Origin: Arthrobacter sp. UKPF54-2
GTDB taxonomy: Bacteria; Actinomycetota; Actinomycetes; Actinomycetales; Micrococcaceae
Length of the DNA: 64,000 nucleotides
Direction: 5' to 3'
Assembly: GCF_007858535.1 (NCBI RefSeq)
Contig: NZ_CP040174.1
Coordinates: 2,976,001-3,040,000, forward strand
The notes beneath the pieces were generated by a model. It searched no databases, was not told the DNA's origin, and worked only from the letters and a program-made list of their open reading frames with translations. Shown piece after piece: positions 47,974 to 60,228 of the stretch (position 1 is its first letter; every line of letters starts with the position of its first letter). The translations under genes were made by a program, and so were the position numbers.

Positions 47974-48896
47974 TACTCGCGGCCCAGATCCCGGTGGGTG
48001 GTGGTGACGGTGACCCGGGGGTACTGCGCCAGCCGGCGCGAGAGTTCAACGGCCACGGCCACGGAGCGGTGTTTCCCGCCGGTGCAGCCGACGGCAATGG
48101 TCGCATAGTGCTTGTTTTCGCGCCGGTAGCCGTCCAGGACCGGTTCGAGCGCCAGCACGTAGCGTTCCACGAAGTTACTGACGCCTTCGGCGTCGAGCAC
48201 GTAGTCGCTGACGTCCTTGTCCAGCCCGGTGTGCGGGCGCAGCTGCGGCACCCAGTGCGGGTTCGGGATGAAGCGCGCGTCGGCGACGAAGTTGGCGTCC
48301 ACCGGCAGCCCGTACTTGAAGCCGAAGCTCATGACGTTCAGGCGCAGCGCCACCGGGCCGGTTTCGCTGAACAGTTCGGTGATGGCGGTCGCGAGGCCGT
48401 GGACGTTGAGGGGGGAGGTGTCCAGGACGATGTCCGAGGATTCGCGCAGTTCGTGCAGGAGCTCGCGTTCCGCGGCGATGCCGTCCAGGATCCGCCCCCC
48501 GCCCTGCAGCGGGTGCGGGCGCCGGCCCTGTTCGAAGCGGCGCACCAGGACGTCGTCGCTGGCGTCCAGGAACAGCACCCGGAAGGTAACGCCGCTGGCT
48601 TCGAGGTTGCGCAGTGCGGCGCGGATGTCGGCGAAGAGGTCCTTGCTGCGGACATCCACCACGACGGCCAGCTTGGAGATGGACCGCGGGGCGTGGGAGA
48701 CGAGTTCCGCGAGGGTTCCGAGCATCTGCGGCGGCAGGTTTTCCACGACGTACCAGCCGTGGTCCTCGAGGGCGTCCGAGGCGGTGCTGCGGCCTGCCCC
48801 CGACATCCCGGTCACCACGAGCAGTTCCGAGTCTGCCGGCTTGACGGGGGTCAATCCGTCCGCCTCCACGCCGGATCCTGCCGTTGACTCTGCCAT
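47973..48896 (-). CDS. rapZ: RapZ family nucleotide-binding protein
   Basis: 307 residues. The P-loop reads [12 protein letters not shown], with Arg in place of the usual Lys; I recall the same substitution in other actinobacterial homologues. Other motifs: [26 protein letters not shown] and the C-terminal [19 protein letters not shown]. coli RapZ is an RNase adapter; the actinobacterial role is not settled. First gene of rapZ-yvcK-whiA; a possible -10, TAGGGT, lies on the minus strand at 48990-48985, about 90 bases upstream. Confidence 0.94.
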   Translation of the reverse strand: MAESTAGSGVEADGLTPVKPADSELLVVTGMSGAGRSTASDALEDHGWYVVENLPPQMLGTLAELVSHAPRSISKLAVVVDVRSKDLFADIRAALRNLEASGVTFRVLFLDASDDVLVRRFEQGRRPHPLQGGGRILDGIAAERELLHELRESSDIVLDTSPLNVHGLATAITELFSETGPVALRLNVMSFGFKYGLPVDANFVADARFIPNPHWVPQLRPHTGLDKDVSDYVLDAEGVSNFVERYVLALEPVLDGYRRENKHYATIAVGCTGGKHRSVAVAVELSRRLAQYPRVTVTTTHRDLGRE

Positions 48897-49010
48897 CAGT
48901 GCTGCCCCATCTCTGCTGTTTGCTCTGCCGTAAGGCCGCCGCGCGGGGCAGCAGGCTGCCGGCCGCGTCGTACCTCAGCTCCTTACCCTAGCCAAGATTG
49001 CCGGCACGGG

Positions 49011-51020
49011 CTAAGTTTCGAGAATTTCCCCGGTCGTCATGTTGATGGCCGGCGCCGCTGGCCCGTCTGCGCCGGAATCCTCGCTAAAATGCCGCACGAT
49101 AGCGCCCGCAAGGGCCGGGCCGATCCCCTTGGCGGCAGTCAGCTCCTCTACGCTGGCCGCCCGGATGCTCTTGACCGAGCCGAACTGGTTCAGCAGCGCC
49201 TTGCGCTTGGAGTCGCCGAGGCCCGGGACGCCGTCGAGTGCGGAGACGGTCATGGCCTTGCCGCGCTTTTGCCGGTGGAAGGTGATGGCGAAGCGGTGCG
49301 CCTCGTCGCGGATCCGCTGCAGCAGGTACAGGCCGGCCGAGGCGCGCGGCAGGATGACCGGGAAGTCGCTGTCCGGCAGCCAGACCTCCTCGAGCCGTTT
49401 GGCGAGTCCGACGACGTAGACGTCCTCGATGCCGAGTTCGGCCAGGGCGCGGGCCGCGGCGTTCACCTGGGGCTTGCCGCCGTCGACGACGACGAGGTTG
49501 GGCGGGTAGGCGAACTTCGCCCTGGGCGCCGGTGTGGTGGTGTCCTGGACCGGCGCGGCGGCCACGGCCGCGGCCTGGGCGGCAGCCAGGGGCGCGGCGC
49601 CGGGGTCCGTTTTGTCGGCCTGTTCCTGCAGGTAGTTCCGGAACCGGCGGGTCAGGACGTCGTGCATCGCGGCGGTGTCGTCGTTGGCGGCTTCCCCGGT
49701 GACCGAGAACTTCCGGTAGTCGGACTTCTTGGGCAGGCCGTCCTCGACCACCACCATCGAACCGACGACGTTGGTGCCCTGCACGTGCGAGATGTCGAAG
49801 CACTCGATCCGCAGCAGCGCCACCGGCAGATCCAGCGCCTCCTGGAGTTCCTGGAGCGCCTGGGAGCGCATGGTCAGGTCGCCGGCGCGCCGGGATTTGT
49901 GCAGTTTGAGCGCGTGCTCGGCGTTGTCCCGCACGGTGGAGAGGAGGGCGGCCTTGTCGCCGCGCTGCGGCACGCGGATGTCCACCCGGGCGCCGCGCAG
50001 CCCGCTGAGCCACTGGGCGAGTTCGGCGGCGTTGCTCGGCTCGGCCGGGACCAGCACCTCGCGGGGCAGCCGGCCCTGGCTGGCGGCCTCGTCGCCGTAG
50101 ACCTGCTGGAGCAGGTGTTCCACGAGGTCCGGGGTGGTGGAATCCTCGACCTTGTCCACCACCCAGCCGCGCTGGCCGCGGATCCGCCCGCCCCGGACGT
50201 GGAAGACCTGGACGGCGGCCTCGAGTTCGTCTTCGTGCAGCGCGAACACGTCCGCGTCGGTGTCCTCGGCGAGGACCACGGCGTTGCGTTCGAAGACCTT
50301 TTTCAGCGCGACGATGTCGTCCCGGACCCGGGCGGCGCGTTCATAGTCCAGTTCGGCGACGGCGGCGGCCATGTCCTTCTCCAGCCGGGACACGAACCGT
50401 TTGGCTTCGCCGCCCATAAAGGCGCAGAAGTCCTCGGCCAGGGCCCGGTGGTCCTCCGCGGAGATGCGGCCCACGCAGGGGGCCGCGCACTTGTCGATGT
50501 AGCCGAGCAGGCAGGGCCGTCCGCTGGCTTCGGCGCGCTTGAGCACCCCGGGGCTGCAGCTGCGGACCGGGAAGACGCGCAGCAGGGTGTCCATGGTGTC
50601 GCGGATGGCGCCGGCCGTGTACGGGCCGAAATACCGGGTCCCCTTGCGCCGTTCGCCGCGCAGCACCTGCACCCGGGGGTACTTCTCCCCCATCGTGACG
50701 GCCAGGTAGGGGTAGGACTTGTCGTCGCGGAACATCACGTTGAACCGCGGTTTGAATTCCTTGATCCAGGTGTATTCCAGCTGCAATGATTCCAGCTCGC
50801 TGCCCACTACCGTCCATTCGACGCTGCTGGCGGTGTGCACCATCGCGTGGGTCTTGGGCAGCAGGCCGGCGGGGTTGGCGAAGTAAGAGTTCAGCCGGGA
50901 GCGGAGGTTTTTGGCCTTGCCCACGTATATGACCCGGCCGTGCGGGTCGCGGAAGCGGTAGACACCCGGGTTGGTCGGGATTTCCCCGGTCTGGGGCCGG
51001 TAACTAGCTGGATTTGCCAC
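49011..51020 (-). CDS. uvrC: Excinuclease ABC subunit C
   Basis: 669 residues. GIY-YIG nuclease domain at the N-terminus ([20 protein letters not shown]), UVR helix around residues 200-235 ([18 protein letters not shown]), RNase H-like nuclease ([29 protein letters not shown]) and paired helix-hairpin-helix ([28 protein letters not shown]). An Ala/Pro-rich insert of about 40 residues sits before [16 protein letters not shown] start at 51020 fits the leaderless promoter. Makes both cuts in nucleotide excision repair. Confidence 0.97.
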   Translation of the reverse strand: MANPASYRPQTGEIPTNPGVYRFRDPHGRVIYVGKAKNLRSRLNSYFANPAGLLPKTHAMVHTASSVEWTVVGSELESLQLEYTWIKEFKPRFNVMFRDDKSYPYLAVTMGEKYPRVQVLRGERRKGTRYFGPYTAGAIRDTMDTLLRVFPVRSCSPGVLKRAEASGRPCLLGYIDKCAAPCVGRISAEDHRALAEDFCAFMGGEAKRFVSRLEKDMAAAVAELDYERAARVRDDIVALKKVFERNAVVLAEDTDADVFALHEDELEAAVQVFHVRGGRIRGQRGWVVDKVEDSTTPDLVEHLLQQVYGDEAASQGRLPREVLVPAEPSNAAELAQWLSGLRGARVDIRVPQRGDKAALLSTVRDNAEHALKLHKSRRAGDLTMRSQALQELQEALDLPVALLRIECFDISHVQGTNVVGSMVVVEDGLPKKSDYRKFSVTGEAANDDTAAMHDVLTRRFRNYLQEQADKTDPGAAPLAAAQAAAVAAAPVQDTTTPAPRAKFAYPPNLVVVDGGKPQVNAAARALAELGIEDVYVVGLAKRLEEVWLPDSDFPVILPRASAGLYLLQRIRDEAHRFAITFHRQKRGKAMTVSALDGVPGLGDSKRKALLNQFGSVKSIRAASVEELTAAKGIGPALAGAIVRHFSEDSGADGPAAPAINMTTGEILET

Positions 51021-51032
51021 TGGTCTATTCTA
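51021..51032 (-). promoter_or_regulatory. Promoter -10 giving a leaderless uvrC transcript
   Basis: On the minus strand TAGAAT (51032-51027) plus six bases leads to the GTG at 51020. No ribosome binding site lies between. Confidence 0.6.
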
Positions 51033-51094
51033 CTGAGCCGGCCGGTGCCCGGCGCAGCCGCGGTCCCGGCGTGGCCCGGCTCCGGATGCGCTGA

Positions 51095-51757
51095 TCAGTC
51101 GACGCTCTTGCTCTGGTTGTACGTGGTGGCCCGCTGCTGGCCGCTCAGTTCCGCGATCGCGTCCATGATGCGGTCCGTGACCTGGCGCCGCGCCGGGAGG
51201 GAGTGGTCCGGCCCGGTCTTGTCGAAGTAGAGCGGCTCGCCCACCTTCATGGTGAAGTGCTGCGGCTTGACCTTGTTGCTGTCCGCCGGCTGCAGGTTCT
51301 CGGTGCCGATGAGCCCGACCGGGATCACCGGCGCGCCGGTGGTGAGGGCGAGCCAGCCGACGCCGGTGCGGCCGCGGTAGAGGATGCCGTCGCGGGAGCG
51401 GGTGCCCTCCGGGTAGATGCCGACGCCCTTGCCGGCGTCGAGGATGTCCAGGAGGGTCTTCAGCGCCTGGACGCTGGCTGCCTGTTCGCCGCGTTCGACC
51501 GGGATGGAGCCCACGGCCTCGAAGAAGGACTTCATCATCCGGCCCTTGGCTCCGCCGGTGGTGAAATATTCCGCCTTGGCGAAGAACGCCACCGGCCGCG
51601 GCATCAGAGCCTGCACGATCACGCTGTCCAGGAAGGAGAGGTGGTTCGGCGCCACGATGAAGGGGCCCTCCTTGGGCACATTCTCGAGGCCGATCACAGT
51701 GGGACGGCAGGTCGAGGAAATGAGCCCGCGGGTGGTCCAGCGGATCGCGTCAAACAT
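51095..51757 (-). CDS. 1-acyl-sn-glycerol-3-phosphate acyltransferase (PlsC family)
   Basis: 220 residues. Acyltransferase block I NHLSFLDS is the NHxxxxD catalytic motif; block III is GIYPEGTRSRDG; block IV is VIPVGLIG. Acylates lysophosphatidic acid in membrane lipid synthesis; other acyl acceptors are possible. Start chosen at the ATG at 51757 (MFDAIRWTTRG), which lies inside the end of the HAD remnant; an in-frame ATG at 51778 is the alternative. Confidence 0.9.
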   Translation of the reverse strand: MFDAIRWTTRGLISSTCRPTVIGLENVPKEGPFIVAPNHLSFLDSVIVQALMPRPVAFFAKAEYFTTGGAKGRMMKSFFEAVGSIPVERGEQAASVQALKTLLDILDAGKGVGIYPEGTRSRDGILYRGRTGVGWLALTTGAPVIPVGLIGTENLQPADSNKVKPQHFTMKVGEPLYFDKTGPDHSLPARRQVTDRIMDAIAELSGQQRATTYNQSKSVD

Positions 51758-52034
51758 TGCCAATGGTGTGCACCTCATTCAGGGCTTCGGTCCCCGGGCA
51801 TTCGGAGAGTCTAGTGATCGTGGCGTGCAGCGCCAGCGTGGTGTGGACGACCTCGACGGCGCCGGCCGCGTGCAGTTCGCCGTCGGGCGCAAAACCCCAG
51901 CCTACGCCGATGCAGGCGGGTCCGTTGGCAGCCGCCCCGGCGACGTCCTGGTTCCGGTCGCCCACCATTGCTGCCCGTTCAGTGTCGACACCGCCGTCAA
52001 GGTCCAAGATCACGGGCACGGGTGTAGGCGTCAC
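51750..52034 (-). pseudogene. HAD phosphatase remnant with large internal deletion
   Basis: 94 residues in an open frame from GTG 52034. It starts PVPVILDLDG, the HAD nucleophile motif, and jumps straight into the C-terminal part, ERAAMVGDRNQDVAGAAANG, with motif IV. About 120-130 residues carrying the cap domain and motifs II and III of a Gph-type phosphatase are missing, and the join DLDGGVDTERAAM is in frame. Cannot be an active phosphatase as it stands. The end overlaps the plsC start by eight bases, so it may persist as a translational leader for plsC. Confidence 0.75.
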
Positions 52035-52124
52035 CGGAGTAGTTTCTCACGCCGGCGCGGATGGCAGAAACTTTCATGCCCCGTCAGGAATAGATCAGGG
52101 AATGCGTCCGCCATCCGCTCCGGT

Positions 52125-55097
<2,973 letters not shown>

Positions 55098-55123
55098 GCC
55101 TCCAATGCTAATCGAAAACTTCT

Positions 55124-55139
55124 TCGAATATCTATTCGG
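55124..55139. promoter_or_regulatory. LexA (SOS) box upstream of uvrA
   Basis: TCGAATATCTATTCGG contains the perfect inverted repeat CGAAT-ATCT-ATTCG (55125-55138), close to the actinobacterial SOS consensus CGAAC-N4-GTTCG. Placed 27 bases before the uvrA start codon, where it would cover the promoter. Confidence 0.75.
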
Positions 55140-55151
55140 GCGGCTGATGTG

Positions 55152-55544
55152 CTATTGGCGGTCGTACGCCGCGGCGAGCAGTTGAACGGCCTCCGCGAAG
55201 CTGGCGCCCTGGGCTTTAGCGGCGGCCGCGAATTCCGCGGCGGCCGCGCTCAGTGAGCCCCAGGCCTCGTCGCGGGCGCACACAACGGTGCCGTTCCGGC
55301 CGCGGGTCGCGACGACGCCGGCGGCCTCGAGTTCCTTGTAGGCGCGGGCCACGGTGTGCGGCGCCACGCCGAGGTCGGCGGCCAGGCTGCGGACCGCGGG
55401 CAGCCGGGTGCCGGGCGCGAGCGTCCCGTCGTCGGCCCGTTCGATGATGTTCAGCCGGAGCTGTTCGAACAGCGGCACCGAGCTGCCAGTGTTGGGTTTC
55501 CAGTTACCGGGAAACCGGGCCAGCCCGGACTCCGCCGCGGTCAC
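55152..55544 (-). CDS. GntR family regulator, short YtrA-like type
   Basis: 130 residues. Winged helix at about 22-90: PLFEQLRLNIIERADDGTLA, GTRLPAVRSLAADLGVAPHT, VARAYKELEAAGVV. Only about 40 residues follow, so no full ligand domain, as in the YtrA subfamily that controls ABC transporters. Starts with GTG at 55544 overlapping the upstream exporter gene stop (GTGA), so it most likely regulates that exporter. Confidence 0.9.
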   Translation of the reverse strand: MTAAESGLARFPGNWKPNTGSSVPLFEQLRLNIIERADDGTLAPGTRLPAVRSLAADLGVAPHTVARAYKELEAAGVVATRGRNGTVVCARDEAWGSLSAAAAEFAAAAKAQGASFAEAVQLLAAAYDRQ

Positions 55545-57400
55545 AGTTCGGGCTCCAGGACACCGTCGAATTGTTCGCGGCCGGCGAACTGGGCGCGGTA
55601 GAGGCCGGTGTACAGGCCCTCCCCCGCCATCAGTTCCTGGTGGTTCCCTTGTTCTACAATCCGTCCGTGGTCCATGACCAGAATTAGATCAGCGTCGCGG
55701 ACGGTGGACAAGCGGTGCGCGATCACGAAGCTGGTCCGGCCCTGCCTCAGCCGGGCCATCGCCTGCCGGATCTGCACCTCCGTGCGGCTGTCCACCGAAC
55801 TGGTGGCCTCGTCGAGGATCAGGATGCTGCGCCCGGCCAGTTGCGCCCTGGCGATCGAGATGAGCTGGCGCTGGCCGCGGCTGAGCGAGTCGCCGTCGTT
55901 GCCGAGCATGGTGGCGTAGCCGGCCGGCAGGGCCCGGACAAACTGGTCCACGTGGCTCGCCTGCGCCGCCGCGGTGATGTCCGCGTCGGCCGCGCCGGGC
56001 CGGCCGTATTCGATGTTTTCCCGGATGCTCCCGGTGAACAGCCAGGCGTCCTGCATCACGGTGCCGATGGTTGCCCGCAGCCCGTCGCGCGGCAGCTCCG
56101 CGATGTCCACGCCGTCCACCGTGATCCGCCCGGCGTCCAGTTCGTAGAAGCGCAGCAGGAGGTTGGCCACGGTGGTTTTGCCGGCGCCGGTGTGGCCCAC
56201 GATCGCCACGGTCTGGCCCGGTTCCACGGTGAAGGTGAGGTCCTGCACCACGGGGGCGCCCGGGGTGTAGCCGAAGGTGGCGCCCTCGAAGGTGACCCGG
56301 CCCGCGGGTGTGGCGGCGGGTTCCCCCGCGGCCGCCCGCGCGGCGGCCGCCCGCGCACCGCCGGCGGCGGCGGGCGCGGCGTCCGCGGGGATTTCCGGTG
56401 CGTCCAGCAGCGCGAAGACCCGTTCGGCGGAGGCGGCGCAGGACTGCATCAGGGTGAGCATGCCGCCGATCTGGCCCATCGGCTGGCTGAAGAGCCGGCT
56501 GAACTGGATAAACGCCTGGACGCCGCCGATCGTCATGGTGCCGGCGGCGACCTGGAGCGCGCCGATCACCGCGACCGCGATGTAGTTGAGATTGGACACG
56601 AAGATCATCAGCGGCTGCACGACGCCGGACAGGTACTGGGCGCCCGCGGCCGCCCGGAAGAGCCGCTCGTTGCCCTCCCGGAAGGTGGCCGCGGCGGCCT
56701 GCTGCCGGCCGAACGCCTTGATCACCTCATGGCCGGTGAAGAACTCCTCCAGATGTGAATGCAGATCGCCGGTGCTGGCCCACTGCTCGGTGAAGTGGGC
56801 CTGGGACCTCCGCGCCACGAGCACGGTGATCACGGTGGAGACCGGGACCGAGGCCAGGGCAACGAGGGCCAGCAGCGGGGACAGCCAGGTCATCATGGCC
56901 AGGGCGCCGGTGAGCATGAGGACCGACATGATGAGCTGGTTGAGCAACTGGTTCAGGGCCTGCGAGACGTTGTCGACGTCGTTGGTGGCACGGCTGAGCA
57001 CGTCGCCGCGGTGCTGGTCGTCGAAGTGGCTGGAAGGCAGCAGGTGCAGCTTGTGCTCCACGGAGGCGCGGAGGCCGTAGCTGAGCCGCTGCACGGCCGT
57101 CGCGGTCAGGGCGCCCTGGATCCAGCTGAACAGCGAGGCGCCCAGGTACATAAGCGCCACCGCGAGCAGCAGCCGGCCAAGTTTCGTCTCGTCAAACTCG
57201 CCGCGCACCACACTTTCCACCACGACGTCGGTGGCGTCACCGAGGTATTTGGGTGCGGCCACGTTCAGCGCGGCGAAGCCGCAGGTCGCGGCGATGACCC
57301 CGGCCATCCGGGCGCGCACCGGCCGCAGCAGCCCGAGCAGCCTTCCGGCGGCCCGCCATTTGGCGGCGGTCCCGGCGGCGGCGGGGAACGCGGCGCTCAC
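55541..57400 (-). CDS. ABC exporter half-transporter with canonical ATP site
   Basis: 619 residues. Six transmembrane helices in the first 320 residues, then an Ala-rich linker of about 30 residues and the ATPase domain: Walker A GHTGAGKTT, signature LSRGQRQLISIAR, Walker B LILDEATSSVD with catalytic Glu, and switch His in VIAHRLSTV. Overlaps the preceding exporter gene by four bases. Together they form a heterodimeric exporter of drugs, lipids or peptides; substrate unknown. Confidence 0.93.
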   Translation of the reverse strand: MSAAFPAAAGTAAKWRAAGRLLGLLRPVRARMAGVIAATCGFAALNVAAPKYLGDATDVVVESVVRGEFDETKLGRLLLAVALMYLGASLFSWIQGALTATAVQRLSYGLRASVEHKLHLLPSSHFDDQHRGDVLSRATNDVDNVSQALNQLLNQLIMSVLMLTGALAMMTWLSPLLALVALASVPVSTVITVLVARRSQAHFTEQWASTGDLHSHLEEFFTGHEVIKAFGRQQAAAATFREGNERLFRAAAGAQYLSGVVQPLMIFVSNLNYIAVAVIGALQVAAGTMTIGGVQAFIQFSRLFSQPMGQIGGMLTLMQSCAASAERVFALLDAPEIPADAAPAAAGGARAAAARAAAGEPAATPAGRVTFEGATFGYTPGAPVVQDLTFTVEPGQTVAIVGHTGAGKTTVANLLLRFYELDAGRITVDGVDIAELPRDGLRATIGTVMQDAWLFTGSIRENIEYGRPGAADADITAAAQASHVDQFVRALPAGYATMLGNDGDSLSRGQRQLISIARAQLAGRSILILDEATSSVDSRTEVQIRQAMARLRQGRTSFVIAHRLSTVRDADLILVMDHGRIVEQGNHQELMAGEGLYTGLYRAQFAGREQFDGVLEPEL

Positions 57401-59175
57401 GCGGTTTCCTCAAGGACCAGCTGGGAGGCGGCGATCTCCTGGTAGGTGCGCGAGGTCGCCAACAGCTCCTTGTGGGTGCCCTGCGCCACCAGCCGGCCGT
57501 CCTCGAGCACCAGGATCAGTCCGGCGTCCACGATGGTGGACACACGCTCGGCCACCACCAGCACCGTGGCGCTCCGCAGCAGCGGTTCCAGCGCGGCGCG
57601 GAGCCGCTCGTCGGTGCCGTAGTCGAGGGCGGAGAAGCTGTCATCGAAGACGTAGACGGGGGCGGGCCGGAGCAGGGCCCGGGCGATGCACAGGCGCTGG
57701 CGCTGGCCGCCGGAGAAGTTGGTGCCGCCCTGGCTGACCGGGGCGTCGAGTCCGCCGTCCAGCTCCCGGACGAACTCCGCGGCCTGGGCGGTTTCGAGTG
57801 CCCGCCACAGGTCCCCGTCGCCGGCGTCGGGCCGGCCCATCCGCAGGTTTTCCGCGAGGGTGCCCGAGAACAGGTAGGAGTGTTGGGGCACCACGGCCAT
57901 CCGCTCCCGCAGCGACGCCAGCGGCAGCGAACGGGTTTCGCGGCCGCCGACGCTGATAGTTCCTTCCGTCGGGTCGATGAAACGCGGCAGCAGGTTCAGC
58001 AGCGTGGTCTTGCCGCTGCCGGTGGCCCCGACGATGGCCGTGGTGGTGCCGGGGCGCGCGGTGAACGTGACGCCGGCCAGGACCGGCGCCTCGGCCCCGG
58101 GGTAGGCGAAGGCGACGTCGCGGAACTCCACGGTGCCGTCCGGAACGGGCCTGTCCGGCGGCGGGCCATCCGGCGCTGCTTTGTCCGGGACCGCGAGCCC
58201 GTGCCCGGCGGCCGGCCCGTCGATGGACGGCTCGGTGTCCAGGACGGCCTGGATGCGCTCGGCGCAGGCCGCCGCCCGCGGGGCCGTGGTGAAAACGTAC
58301 ATCGCCATCATGATGGCGATCAGGATCTGCAGGATGTACGCGATGAACGCGGTCAGGGCCCCGAGCCGCATCTCGCCGGACTGGATCCGGTGGCCGCCGA
58401 ACCAGACCACAGCGACCGAGGACAGATTCACCACCACCATGATCAGCGGATTCATTCGGGCCACCAGCAGCGCGGAGTCCAGGTTGTTGCGGGTGAGGTC
58501 CTTGTTGGCGGCGTCGAAGCGGCGGATCTCGTGGTCCTGCCGGACGAAGCCGCGAATGACGTTGGCGCCGATGATTTGCTCGCGGAGCACCCGGCTGATC
58601 CGGTCGATGAGCGTCTGGCCCTGCCGGTAGAGCGGAATCAGGCGGCGCACGATCAGGAACATGATCACGGCGAGGACCGGGATAACGGCCACCACAATCC
58701 CGGTCAGGGCGAGATCCTGGTGCAGGGCGAGGGCGATGCCGCCGATGAAGCTGGCGGGCGCGGCGACGAGCATGGTGAAGGCGAGGACCGTGAGGTTCTG
58801 GATCTGGGTGACGTCGTTGGTGGCCCGGGTGACGAGGCTGGGCGCCCCGAACACCCCGACCTCCTGCGACGAGAGTGTCTGCACCCTGGCGAACAGCTCC
58901 TCGCGCAGTTCCCTGCCGACGCGCATGGCGACCACCGCTCCGAGGTAGCCGGCGGCGATCGCGGCGCCCACCTGGAGTGCGGCAACCCCGGCCATCGCAA
59001 CGCCCAGCCGCAGGATCACCGGCGTGTTGCCGGCGACGATGCCGTCGTCGATGATGGCAGCGTTCAGGGTGGGGAGCATCAGGTTCGCCGCGGTCTGCAC
59101 AAGTTGCAGGCAGATGATGGCCAGGACGGTCATCCTGTGGGCGGCGAGCAGCCTCCCGATCAGGTTTAAGAGCAC
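57397..59175 (-). CDS. ABC exporter half-transporter with degenerate ATP site
   Basis: 592 residues. Membrane domain in the first 320 residues, ATPase after. Walker A GATGSGKTT and signature FSGGQRQRLCIAR are intact, but Walker B ends YVFDDSFSALD, with Asp in the catalytic Glu position, and the switch motif reads VVAERVSTI, with Glu for His. This is the non-catalytic partner expected in asymmetric heterodimeric exporters. GTG start at 59175 with GGAGG close upstream. First gene of the three-gene operon ending in the GntR regulator. Confidence 0.92.
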   Translation of the reverse strand: MLLNLIGRLLAAHRMTVLAIICLQLVQTAANLMLPTLNAAIIDDGIVAGNTPVILRLGVAMAGVAALQVGAAIAAGYLGAVVAMRVGRELREELFARVQTLSSQEVGVFGAPSLVTRATNDVTQIQNLTVLAFTMLVAAPASFIGGIALALHQDLALTGIVVAVIPVLAVIMFLIVRRLIPLYRQGQTLIDRISRVLREQIIGANVIRGFVRQDHEIRRFDAANKDLTRNNLDSALLVARMNPLIMVVVNLSSVAVVWFGGHRIQSGEMRLGALTAFIAYILQILIAIMMAMYVFTTAPRAAACAERIQAVLDTEPSIDGPAAGHGLAVPDKAAPDGPPPDRPVPDGTVEFRDVAFAYPGAEAPVLAGVTFTARPGTTTAIVGATGSGKTTLLNLLPRFIDPTEGTISVGGRETRSLPLASLRERMAVVPQHSYLFSGTLAENLRMGRPDAGDGDLWRALETAQAAEFVRELDGGLDAPVSQGGTNFSGGQRQRLCIARALLRPAPVYVFDDSFSALDYGTDERLRAALEPLLRSATVLVVAERVSTIVDAGLILVLEDGRLVAQGTHKELLATSRTYQEIAASQLVLEETA

Positions 59176-59241
59176 CGAACCTCCATCATCAGAACAGGGC
59201 TCGGATCCGGAACAGACGGCGGCCGCCCCCAGACCGCTTTG

Positions 59242-60141
59242 TCATTGTATGCCCACGACACACCGCCTGTTGTCACACGGCGTGTCACATCCGTCAAAAC
59301 GGCGGGAGTCCGGGAATCTTCCGGAAGGCGCGGCGCCGGATGGCGGTGCCGGCCGGGGGGTTTGGCCGCGCTTCTGGGCAACGGCGAAGATCCGCCGGAA
59401 CGGGAACACCGTTCCGTGCGGGCCGGGCGGATAGGCCTCGCGGAGCGCCCGCGCGTACTCCGCTTCGAACGCCGCGGCCTCCGCGGCCGTGAGCGCGTCC
59501 AGCACCGGGCGCAGCCCGGTGCCCCGCACCCAGTCGAGCACGGGGTCGGTTCCCGGCAGGAGCTGCAGGTAGGTGGTCTCCCAGGCATCGGCGTCGCAGC
59601 CGGCGTCGAGCATCAGCTCAAGGTAGTCGGCGGGCTCGGCCACCACGTCCTCGTGGCGGAGCACGCCGGCAAGGCGGGCTGACCACGCGTCCGTGCCGGC
59701 CAGGGCGCGCATCAGGGTGTGCGACGGGGCATGGAAGTTGCCCGGCACCTGGAGGGCGAACCAGGCGCCCGGCCGCAGCGCTCCAAGCCAGCGGCGCAGC
59801 AGTTCCCGGTGCCCGGGAATCCACTGCAGGGCGGCGTTCGTGACGACGACGTCGGTCTCCGGCGCCGGCAGCCACCCGGCGATGTCCGCCAGGCCGAAGG
59901 TCAGGTTCGCGGCGCCGGCGGAAAAGGCGCCGGACTGCGCGAGCATCTCGGCGGAGGAATCGAGCCCCTCCACCGCCGCCCCGGGCCAGCGTGCGGCCAG
60001 GGTGGCGGTGAGGTTGCCGGGCCCGCAGCCGAGGTCGACGACGTGCCGCGGCGCGGCGGCGCGGATGCGTGCGGTCAGGTCGAAGAACGGCCTGTCCCGG
60101 TAGTCGCCGAACTGCACGTAGCTGGCTGGATCCCACTTCAC
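59242..60141 (-). CDS. Trans-aconitate 2-methyltransferase-like SAM methyltransferase
   Basis: 299 residues. Starts MKWDPASYVQFGDYRDRPFF, as Tam does; SAM site VVDLGCGPGNLTATLA; then VVTNAALQWIPGHRELLRRW. Tam methylates trans-aconitate, an aconitase inhibitor formed by side reaction. Homologues end soon after FPFRRIFAVA; this frame runs on for about 40 Arg/Pro/Cys-rich residues to 59242, perhaps through loss of the old stop. GTG start at 60141 with GGAGGA upstream. Confidence 0.85.
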   Translation of the reverse strand: MKWDPASYVQFGDYRDRPFFDLTARIRAAAPRHVVDLGCGPGNLTATLAARWPGAAVEGLDSSAEMLAQSGAFSAGAANLTFGLADIAGWLPAPETDVVVTNAALQWIPGHRELLRRWLGALRPGAWFALQVPGNFHAPSHTLMRALAGTDAWSARLAGVLRHEDVVAEPADYLELMLDAGCDADAWETTYLQLLPGTDPVLDWVRGTGLRPVLDALTAAEAAAFEAEYARALREAYPPGPHGTVFPFRRIFAVAQKRGQTPRPAPPSGAAPSGRFPDSRRFDGCDTPCDNRRCVVGIQ

Positions 60142-60228
60142 GCATTTCCTCCGCTTCACCCGTGGACTCTCAGGCGAAGCCTAACCCCGCGGCGCCGGCG
60201 GACCGTGCCGCCGGCGCCTCGGGCGGGG

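Noticed and set aside
48790..48830. RapZ with Arg instead of Lys in the P-loop as an inactivated protein
   Set aside because: As far as I recall the same GxGR substitution occurs in other actinobacterial homologues, so it is probably normal for the group.
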